The position numbers were made by a program, and so were the translations under genes. Of a stretch of 6,308 bases of DNA, positions 1 through 4,904 are shown piece by piece (position 1 is the stretch's first letter; each line of letters starts with the position of its first letter). The stretch is taken from the NCBI GenBank assembly GCA_002418775.1, contig DIEU01000014.1, positions 1 through 6,308 of the forward strand, given 5' to 3'. The notes under the pieces were generated by a model. That model did not search any database. It was not told the origin of the DNA and worked only from the letters and a program-made list of their open reading frames with translations. The stretch is from Firmicutes bacterium UBA5766. Its GTDB lineage: Bacteria; Bacillota; Desulfotomaculia; Desulfotomaculales; Nap2-2B.

Positions 1-147
1 AGTCCTCTGGACGAGTGGTGATAGACAGCCCAATCCGTGTGAGATATAAAGTGAGGTTATATATAAGATTAGAATTACATGGATTCTGAATAATCCGTTT
101 CTCTCGTGCGCTTGCTTCGCTGTTGTAAACAGAGTTAGACATCATGT

Positions 148-183
148 GACATATATCCTTCGGGAATATTGTCGATATATGTC
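148..183. repeat. Perfect 10-bp inverted repeat with 16-base spacer
   Basis: GACATATATC at 148-157 is the exact reverse complement of GATATATGTC at 174-183. The spacer is 158-173. The word TGTCGA also repeats directly at 170-175 and 180-185, overlapping the right arm. No T-run follows, so an intrinsic terminator is unlikely. It could be an operator for a dimeric regulator, a recombinase site, or a cruciform-forming AT-rich sequence. It lies about 115 bases upstream of the -35 of the likely promoter at 298-327. Confidence 0.7.
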
Positions 184-297
184 GAATAAAAATTTAATTG
201 TTCAGGCAATCGGTAACCGGGGATATATATTGACTTCAGGGTGGCTCATCCGGATTAGGGTTTATGGTAAGCTCTCATTAATGTATTGGGATTGATC

Positions 298-327
298 TTG
301 TTCAATTAACAGGACCTCCTTTATAAT
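298..327 (+). promoter_or_regulatory. Probable sigma-A promoter for the membrane-protein pair
   Basis: A perfect TATAAT box lies at 322-327. TTGTTC (298-303) sits 18 bases upstream as a moderate -35 match. Transcription would begin near 334 and leave a leader of about 110 bases, partly GC-rich, before the TTG start at 447. A second TTGACT at 230-235 has no good -10 at the right distance, so this pair is the better candidate. Confidence 0.5.
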
Positions 328-446
328 ACATGTAAACAATCGGTAAAAACTGGTCCGAAGCAGGTAATACGAACGCCGGCGCAGCGCCTTTCAGTAAGCG
401 GCAGGCAGGTTAGCCGGGCTAAAAATTAAGATGGGAAGGTGATCGT

Positions 447-1163
447 TTGAAGGCGGTAAACAATGTATTATTGATCCTTATTCTAACAATCTCATCTGCT
501 TGCATATACCTGATCCAGTTTTACCTGTTTAAAAGGCCTGATGACACGGTTTATTACCTTTTTCAGGATTTGGCTTTTGTTCCGGTTGAGGCTATCGTTG
601 TGACCCTGATTTTGAATAATTTATTAAACGTAATGGAAAAACGGCAGAAGATGAAAAAAATCAATGTCATCATCAGCGCGTTTTTTGCCGAAATGGGTAT
701 AACGGTAATTTCCGAACTGGTCAAGTTTAATCAAAACAACCAAGAATTCTGCCAAAGATTCGTATTAACGGACTTCAATAAAAACACGATGAAAAGCCTG
801 AAAAAGATCGCCGGCGAATTTGAGTACAATATTAAAGTCACGCCGCCCTCGCTGGAGACTTTGTCGCTTTTTTTAAACGAAAAGAAGCCTTTCATGATCG
901 GCATGCTGGAGAACTCCAGCCTTTCCGAACATGATTCTTTTACAGATATGCTGTGGGCGGTCTTTCACGTGGCGGATGAACTGCAAAGCAGGGGGAGCGT
1001 CAAGGACTTTTCTGAAAGCGACCTTAATCATCTGGCGAATGACATCCTGAGGGCATATAAAGCGATCATCATCGAGTGGGTCAACCATATGAAATACCTG
1101 AATGACGAGTATCCTTTTTTATACGCCGCAGCGATAAGAAGAAATCCGTTTATAGAAAGATAA
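447..1163 (+). CDS. Conserved two-helix membrane protein of unknown function
   Basis: I recognise this only as a conserved uncharacterised membrane protein; no function is assigned. The start is TTG, chosen because GGAAGGTG (434-441) sits at the right distance. Two hydrophobic segments (residues about 5-28 and 39-61) should anchor it in the membrane, and the short loop between them is charged. The remaining 175 residues are soluble and mostly helical. Segments that look family-conserved, from memory, are YYLFQDLAFVPVE (36-48), DMLWAVFHVADEL (167-179), the HLANDILRAY and EW stretch (195-211), and the C-terminal YPFLYAAAIRRNPF (222-235). There is no signal peptide cleavage site, metal motif or nucleotide-binding loop. 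The next gene starts 58 bases downstream on the same strand with no terminator between, so the two are probably co-transcribed. I am sure it is a real gene and unsure of its role. Confidence 0.88.
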   Translation: MKAVNNVLLILILTISSACIYLIQFYLFKRPDDTVYYLFQDLAFVPVEAIVVTLILNNLLNVMEKRQKMKKINVIISAFFAEMGITVISELVKFNQNNQEFCQRFVLTDFNKNTMKSLKKIAGEFEYNIKVTPPSLETLSLFLNEKKPFMIGMLENSSLSEHDSFTDMLWAVFHVADELQSRGSVKDFSESDLNHLANDILRAYKAIIIEWVNHMKYLNDEYPFLYAAAIRRNPFIER

Positions 1164-1221
1164 AGATGTTTTAGTCAAACAGAGGCATGCCACAAATTAT
1201 AAAAAACGGAGGCGGTTGTCT

Positions 1222-1752
1222 ATGCTAAGGTTAAATCTAAAAGCCAGGATATGGATCAAATGCTTTCATATTTTTTTCGCCTGCGCCTGGGTGGGAGCGG
1301 CCATCTGCATGGTTCTGCTTACTCTTATAAAGAGGCAGCCTGTTTCCGGGGATGAGATTTACGCGATAGATGCGTCTTTGAAGATCCTGGACGACTATAT
1401 TATCATTCCGGCCGCATTAGGCTCCCTGTTGACGGGCATTTTGTTCTCATGTTTTACGAACTGGGGCTTTTTTAAGTTTGACTGGATAACTGTCAAATGG
1501 ATTTTAACCGTTGCTTCAATTCTTTTCGGCACATTCTTTCTCGGACCCTGGAATAACACTGCGGCCGCCGTCTCATATACGGAAAGAATTCTTTCGCTTG
1601 ATAACTCGGTCTATCTGCACTGTAAACAGATGCTCTCAATCTTCGGTGTTCTCCAGTCCGCTGTCCTGATCATTCTGGTTTTTATCTCTGTTCTTAAACC
1701 ATGGGGAAACCCAAGGCCGGTACGCCGGCCTAAAAAAGAACCTGTTTCATAA
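1222..1752 (+). CDS. Four-helix integral membrane protein, DUF2269/CopD-like in appearance
   Basis: The frame opens with TTG at 1216, but I take ATG at 1222 as the start. GGAGG at 1208-1212 lies 9 bases before this ATG and only 3 before the TTG. The 176-aa product has four hydrophobic helices, at about residues 9-31, 56-80, 85-108 and 137-159, with short loops. The first helix carries His16 followed by ACAWVGAA, a pattern seen in DUF2269, CopD and HemJ-type membrane proteins, where such a histidine can bind haem or copper; that role is not shown here. The loop with SGDEIYAID and the DDYIIIP and TNWGFF segments looks like a conserved clostridial membrane family as I recall it. The basic, proline-rich C-terminus should face the cytoplasm. 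It follows the 238-aa membrane protein and is probably in the same operon. The function is unknown. Confidence 0.87.
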   Translation: MLRLNLKARIWIKCFHIFFACAWVGAAICMVLLTLIKRQPVSGDEIYAIDASLKILDDYIIIPAALGSLLTGILFSCFTNWGFFKFDWITVKWILTVASILFGTFFLGPWNNTAAAVSYTERILSLDNSVYLHCKQMLSIFGVLQSAVLIILVFISVLKPWGNPRPVRRPKKEPVS

Positions 1753-1775
1753 AGCGGGAAACAGGTGATATTTTT
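1740..1775 (+). terminator. Hairpin terminator overlapping the end of the four-helix protein gene
   Basis: ACCTGTTTC (1740-1748) pairs perfectly with GAAACAGGT (1758-1766), giving 9 bp with a 9-base loop. TGATA and five T residues then follow, ending at 1775. The TAA stop codon (1750-1752) lies inside the loop, so a ribosome finishing the gene would cover the left arm. The stem is only moderately GC-rich and the T-run is offset by four bases, so efficiency may be modest. Confidence 0.5.
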
Positions 1776-1801
1776 GACACGGGCAGGAAATACCTTTATA
1801 G

Positions 1802-1843
1802 AAAAGGCAGGAGAACTTTAAAAGCCTTGCTCCCGCCTTTTTT
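1802..1843. terminator. Bidirectional intrinsic terminator between convergent genes
   Basis: AAAAGGCAGGAG (1802-1813) pairs with CTCCCGCCTTTT (1830-1841) over 12 positions with a single A-C mismatch, and six T residues end the plus-strand side (1838-1843). On the minus strand the stem is followed by the TTTT of 1805-1802. It lies between the end of the membrane-protein operon and the end of hisF, about 30 bases past the hisF stop, and can serve both. Confidence 0.75.
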
Positions 1844-1872
1844 AGAACTGTCATGAAAACTGCCGCCTATAA

Positions 1873-2634
1873 TTAATTTGTCTCGACGCCGTTTTCCCGG
1901 AGGTATTTCTTGAGTTCCTGGATATTTATTTCCCCAAAATGGAAAACAGAAGCCGCCAGCAAAATGTCGGCCTTTCCATCGCGGGCTGCCTCCAGGAAGC
2001 GCTCCATAGCGCCTGCGCCGCTGGAAGCAACGACGGGCGCTTTAACTGCATCCTTAATCCCGCGGATTAACGGTAGGTCAAAGCCGGTTTTTGCGCCGTC
2101 ACAGGCTTTGCTTGTAGGCAAAATAAAACCGGTCCCTCTGGACTCCGCTTCTTTGGCCCATTCAATCGCGTCTTTGCCTGTCGCGGTGCTGCCACCGTCG
2201 ATATAAACTTCGTAACCGGAAGGAAGCGCAGGGTTCCGGTCGACATCAATGGCCACTACAAGTTTTGATGCGCCGAACCGTGAAGCGGTCTGGTTAATTA
2301 GAGCCGGATTCCGGAAAGCCGCGCTGCTGATTGAAACTCTGTCCGCACCTGCTTCCAGCACAGCTTCGGCATCGCTTATGGAAGCTATTCCGCCGCCTGC
2401 CGTAAAGGGTATGGTGGTTACTCCGGCAACACGCCGGACAGCCTCCAGCATAGTTTTCCTCTTTTCTATTGTAGCGGTTATATCCAGGAAAGCCAGTTCA
2501 TCAGCCCCGTTTTCGCAGTATGCCCTGGCGCATTCCACGGGATCTCCGGCATCCCTGATGTTTACGAAATGGACTCCCTTGACTACCCTGCCTTCCTTCA
2601 TATCCAGGCAGGGCATAATCAGAACCTTACTCAC
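1873..2634 (-). CDS. hisF: HisF-type imidazole glycerol phosphate synthase subunit, divergent paralogue
   Basis: HisF normally converts PRFAR plus ammonia supplied by HisH into imidazole glycerol phosphate and AICAR in histidine synthesis. The 253-aa product is the family's usual length and a full (beta-alpha)8 barrel. The start is GTG, with AGGAG seven bases upstream. Asp11 (in MPCLDMKEGRVVKG), Lys19 and Asp130 (in VVAIDVDR), the catalytic region, are kept, as are the phosphate loops TAGGGI (78-83) and SSGAG (204-208), the latter with Ser replacing a usual Gly. Against the Thermotoga maritima sequence as I remember it, ammonia-gate Arg5 is Leu5, Glu167 is Phe170, Lys99 is Arg99 and Glu46 is kept. 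Asn103 is Ser. The usual LLTSxDRDGTK reads ILPTSKACDGAK (171-182), keeping Thr174 and Asp179. No other his gene is near. It may be a second HisF with altered ammonia supply or another substrate; the fold is certain, the reaction less so. Confidence 0.85.
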   Translation of the reverse strand: MSKVLIMPCLDMKEGRVVKGVHFVNIRDAGDPVECARAYCENGADELAFLDITATIEKRKTMLEAVRRVAGVTTIPFTAGGGIASISDAEAVLEAGADRVSISSAAFRNPALINQTASRFGASKLVVAIDVDRNPALPSGYEVYIDGGSTATGKDAIEWAKEAESRGTGFILPTSKACDGAKTGFDLPLIRGIKDAVKAPVVASSGAGAMERFLEAARDGKADILLAASVFHFGEINIQELKKYLRENGVETN

Positions 2635-2641
2635 ATCTGTT

Positions 2642-2673
2642 CTCCTCTCTTTGATAGGACTATATTATATAGT
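2642..2673 (-). promoter_or_regulatory. hisF -10 box, palindrome and ribosome binding site
   Basis: Read on the minus strand, TATAAT occupies 2669-2664 and AGGAG occupies 2646-2642, seven bases before the GTG start. The -10 box lies inside ACTATAT-T-ATATAGT (2659-2673), a 7-bp inverted repeat around one base, which could be an operator or just AT-rich chance. No good -35 match sits 16-18 bases upstream. Transcription would begin near 2657, leaving a very short leader with no room for a histidine attenuator or T-box. Confidence 0.5.
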
Positions 2674-2754
2674 TCTCTTGATCTCACTTGTTATCTCCGA
2701 CATTTTTTCGCTGGCGCTAATAATACATTTCAACAGTTCCGTCGAGATTTGTGG

Positions 2755-2783
2755 TGACACAAGGGGACGTTATTGTTGTGTCA
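2755..2783. repeat. REP-like hairpin, possible RAYT-type repeat
   Basis: TGACACAA (2755-2762) pairs perfectly with TTGTGTCA (2776-2783) around a 13-base loop that begins GGGGACG. Palindromes of the form TGACAC...GGGGACG...GTGTCA recur in clostridial genomes, as I recall, and are often associated with Y1-type (REP-associated tyrosine) transposases. No such transposase is in this window, so if it belongs to that group it is a non-autonomous copy. ATTATTTTT follows on the plus strand, so it could also act as a weak terminator. It falls inside the open frame that continues the broken minus-strand gene. Confidence 0.5.
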
Positions 2784-3118
2784 TTATTTTTATCTTCTCG
2801 GGGTAATGGGCAAGTGGAATGTTTTTCATTAGCCGGGCTGAAGATTTTTTTCAGAGCCGGGTAGACGCCGCTTTTATCTTTAATCGTCACAACTGCAGGG
2901 CTTCGTTTTTCTTATTGGCTATAAAAGCCCTGTACTCGTTTTCATTGGTGTGCGCGACAATCATTTCATCGGCGTAGATCAGCGCAAAACGGCCCGCTTT
3001 AAAGTTGCCTTCCTGGGAAAGACTGAGCAAATTCCAGAGAAATTTCTCGTCGCATTTAAGAATCTCCTGGAATTCATAAAACGGTACAAAATTTACAGGG
3101 CTTAAGAAAATATTTGCA
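2784..3118 (-). pseudogene. Decayed unrecognised gene, two frames, no start
   Basis: On the minus strand a frame is open from 3201 to a TGA at 2889-2887. Its later part reads like real protein: SPVNFVPFYEFQEILKC, then KFLWNLLSLSQEGNFKAG, then RFALIYADEMIVAHTNE, ending NKKNEALQL. No ATG, GTG or TTG occurs in this frame before the middle of that stretch and no ribosome binding site is visible, so the 5' end is missing or altered. At the stop a second frame begins with GTG at 2890-2888, overlapping the TGA as GTGA, and continues through KDKSGVYPALKKIFSPANEKH to a TAG at 2719-2717; its tail is translated from the REP-like hairpin. The simplest reading is one gene of about 90-100 codons with a one-base frameshift and a hairpin insertion at its end. 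Two overlapping genes remain possible. I do not recognise the family. Base use resembles the flanking genes, so decay may be recent. Confidence 0.45.
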
Positions 3119-3148
3119 CATACATTAACAAAAAAGATAAAATTTAAC

Positions 3149-3175
3149 TTGCCGTATGGCTGAATATGGTATAGT
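3149..3175 (+). promoter_or_regulatory. Extended -10 promoter for the radical SAM gene
   Basis: TGG-TATAGT (3167-3175) fits an extended -10 box. TTGCCG at 3149-3154 is a possible -35, but its 15-base spacing is short; the extended -10 could compensate. The leader before the TTG start at 3243 would be about 60 bases and contains the ribosome binding site AGAAGGGAAG (3225-3234). The segment overlaps the ruined 5' end of the minus-strand gene remnant. Confidence 0.45.
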
Positions 3176-3242
3176 CTTAATAGTAGCTGGGTATTCTTGT
3201 TTTAAAAAAATATTTTTTCCATTTAGAAGGGAAGAATGACTG

Positions 3243-4616
3243 TTGAAAATTACATTTATTGAGCCGCAGCCGCCTAATCTGCATGTCTTCAGCGAAATCA
3301 AGCTGCCCCGGCTGGGACTGCCTTTGCTGGGGGCGGTGCTGGCCAGGCTCGGCCATGACGTCAGGATATTTATTGAGGATCTCGCTCCGGTAAATATGAC
3401 AAGGGTCCTCGAATCCGATTTGGTGGGCTTTTCAACGACCACTTCAACTGTGCCGGCTGCTTACGAAATGGCTGATCAGGTCCGCCGGCAGAGAAAAGAT
3501 ATACCTATTGTTTTTGGAGGATCGCATGTAACTTTTTTGCCTGAGGAAGCGCTGGAACATTCCGATTACTGCGCACGCGGCGAGGGAGAACACACTGTTG
3601 CCGAACTTGTAGCCAGCCTTGAAAGCGGTTCCGGTTCGGAGGGCATATTGGGCCTTTCCTATAAAAAAGACGGTACAGTCTTTCACAACCCGGACAGGCC
3701 ACTGGAAAAGGATTTGGATTCTCTGCCCTTTCCAGATTTTAATCTAGTCGAAGGTTCCGGGAAGATGCGGATCACGCCGATTGCAACTTCCAGGGGATGC
3801 CCTTACAACTGCCGTTTCTGCTCGGTAATTCAGATGTTCGGGCGGAAGTACAGGATCAGGGATATCGACAATGTTATTGAGGAAATTAATGAAAAGCAGC
3901 CGAAGAGAATCTTTTTTTATGACGATAATTTTACCGCGGACCGCCACCGGACTATGAAAATGCTCCAGGGATTTATGGACAAGTGCCCGAAGTTTCTCTG
4001 GTCGGCCCAGGTACGCGCGGAAGTGGCCAGAGACGAAGAGCTTTTAAAGCTCATGTACAAAAGCGGCTGCCGGATACTCTACATTGGATTTGAAAGCATC
4101 AGCCAGGAAACCCTGGCGGCCTATAATAAAAAGCTGGACGTCAGTGAGATTGTCTCCAGCATAAAGACCATCCACAAGCATGGAATCAGGATTCACGGCA
4201 TGTTCGTCATCGGCGCCGATGAGGATACTGAAAAAACAGCAAAAAGAACAGTGGATTTTGCCCTGAAAAATAAAATTGACACCATACAGTTGATGATCCT
4301 CACACCACTGCCCGGCACGCCCTACTTCGACGACCTGGTGCGGGATGACAGGATTATCTCATACAATTGGAGTCTTTACGACGCCCATCATGTTGTTTAC
4401 CAGCCGAAGCAGATGAGCCCCTACTGGTTACAGAAAGAAACAATCAAACAGATGAAGCGGTTCTATTCACTTAATAACTGTATCCGCCAGGCCTGCCGTT
4501 TTGATATCGCCAATCTCTATTTCCGTTTTATGGGTTATAAAATCATCCTTAAATGGTACCGCAACTCGTTTAACAAAAATTTCATAAAAAAACTCCGCCA
4601 GGAATTCGTCTATTAA
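3243..4616 (+). CDS. B12-binding-type radical SAM protein
   Basis: This is a 457-aa cytoplasmic iron-sulfur enzyme of the family with an N-terminal cobalamin-binding-like Rossmann domain and a radical SAM barrel. It starts at TTG behind AGAAGGGAAG, giving the typical opening MKITFIEPQPP. The N-terminal domain (about 1-140) has the LGLPLLGAVLARLGHDV and FGGSHVTFLPEEAL (91-104) signatures but no DxHxxG cobalamin-ligand motif, so B12 would bind base-off without a histidine ligand, or not at all. The [4Fe-4S] motif is Cys186, Cys190 and Cys193 in SRGCPYNCRFCSV. FFYDDNF (224-230), the GCRILYIGFES strand (275-285) and TPLPGTP (354-360) complete the barrel. The C-terminal 80 residues are basic and helical, ending in KKLRQEFVY. 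The substrate cannot be named: relatives include methyltransferases, cyclases such as BchE, and hopanoid enzymes. It stands alone between its own promoter and terminator. Confidence 0.9.
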   Translation: MKITFIEPQPPNLHVFSEIKLPRLGLPLLGAVLARLGHDVRIFIEDLAPVNMTRVLESDLVGFSTTTSTVPAAYEMADQVRRQRKDIPIVFGGSHVTFLPEEALEHSDYCARGEGEHTVAELVASLESGSGSEGILGLSYKKDGTVFHNPDRPLEKDLDSLPFPDFNLVEGSGKMRITPIATSRGCPYNCRFCSVIQMFGRKYRIRDIDNVIEEINEKQPKRIFFYDDNFTADRHRTMKMLQGFMDKCPKFLWSAQVRAEVARDEELLKLMYKSGCRILYIGFESISQETLAAYNKKLDVSEIVSSIKTIHKHGIRIHGMFVIGADEDTEKTAKRTVDFALKNKIDTIQLMILTPLPGTPYFDDLVRDDRIISYNWSLYDAHHVVYQPKQMSPYWLQKETIKQMKRFYSLNNCIRQACRFDIANLYFRFMGYKIILKWYRNSFNKNFIKKLRQEFVY

Positions 4617-4649
4617 AAACCGGGGGGCTCTATGGCCCTCCGTTTTCTT
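4616..4649 (+). terminator. Strong intrinsic terminator of the radical SAM gene
   Basis: GGGGGGC (4622-4628) pairs with GCCCTCC (4635-4641) with one G-U pair and a six-base loop. One more C-G pair and AAAA/TTTT (4616-4619 with 4643-4646) extend the stem past a bulged C, and the exit side continues TTTTCTT. It begins at the last base of the stop codon. Confidence 0.8.
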
Positions 4650-4904
4650 GCCCCATGCAGATCACCCCAAGCCTGGCTAAGAAAAAAAAGCAGGAACTTT
4701 GCAGCCGTTTCCCATTCATCCCCGGAATCCGAATATCCCCGATGATCTCTGTCTTCAAGGGCTCCAACTCCTAAGCAAGGCATACCGTCACCTAAAATAT
4801 ATTCCTGTCATGAGTTGTCCTATAAATGGCATATCTTAGCCCAACTTTCCCCTCCAAAACCCCGAACTCCCCTTGCAGCCTCGATCCATCAAAATAATTA
4901 GGTA
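4650..4904 (-). other. Intergenic stretch with coding-like broken minus-strand frames
   Basis: No intact gene is visible, but the minus strand reads like protein in two frames. The first is open from 4965, inside the transposase gene in another frame, to a TAG at 4794-4792. It includes NVVPNYFDGSRLQ, then GEFGVLEGKVGLRYAIYR, then TTHDRNIF. The second opens just after a TGA at 4810-4808 and includes QEYILGDGMPCLGVGALE followed by DRDHRGYSDSGDEWETAAK; it runs on through the radical SAM terminator to 4613. A one-base shift near 4805 would join them. An ATG at 4783-4781 behind AGGTGA could start a 56-aa reading of the second frame, but its last third is only the terminator read backwards. This may be a decayed gene cut by the insertion element, or chance openness in the element's non-coding end. 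One plus-strand frame is also open over much of it. Confidence 0.3.

Larger units (their letters stand above)
1..446. other. Non-coding upstream region without a recognisable gene
   Basis: No frame on either strand gives a convincing protein over these 446 bases. The first 50 bases are open in frame 2 up to a TAA at about position 47 and could be the tail of an upstream gene, but the translation is too short to recognise. The region is AT-rich up to about 360 and then turns GC-rich (371-420), which would lie in the leader of the first membrane-protein gene. It holds a perfect 10-bp inverted repeat, a probable promoter, and two copies of the decamer CAATCGGTAA at 207-216 and 337-346. I could not match the leader to a known riboswitch. 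Confidence 0.6.

Noticed and set aside
334..446. Riboswitch in the GC-rich leader of the first membrane-protein gene
   Set aside because: Short palindromes such as GGCGC-A-GCGCC occur, but no known aptamer core (c-di-GMP, cobalamin, T-box, SAM) could be matched.
1216..1221. TTG at 1216 as start of the four-helix protein
   Set aside because: It is only 3 bases after GGAGG, while ATG at 1222 is 9 bases after it, the normal spacing.
1775..1853. TGACAC at 1775 and TGTCA at 1849 as a second REP-like element
   Set aside because: Only five bases pair over about 70 bases and the loop lacks the GGGGACG word; the terminator hairpin explains the structure better.
1910..2806. Long plus-strand open frames opposite hisF
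   Set aside because: They lie antisense to a clearly conserved gene, have no family-like sequence and come from hisF codon bias.
2822..2861. Near-duplicate TTTTTCA..AGCCGGG motif at 2822-2837 and 2847-2861
   Set aside because: The two copies encode similar short peptide stretches in the gene remnant and are too short and imperfect to call a repeat element.
3236..3262. ATG at 3236 opening an 8-codon leader frame across the radical SAM start
   Set aside because: It ends after eight codons, is out of frame with the enzyme, and has no features of a regulatory leader; the TTG at 3243 gives the normal N-terminus.
3125..3947. Minus-strand open frames opposite the radical SAM gene
   Set aside because: They are shadows of a strongly conserved coding region and their translations lack any recognisable pattern.
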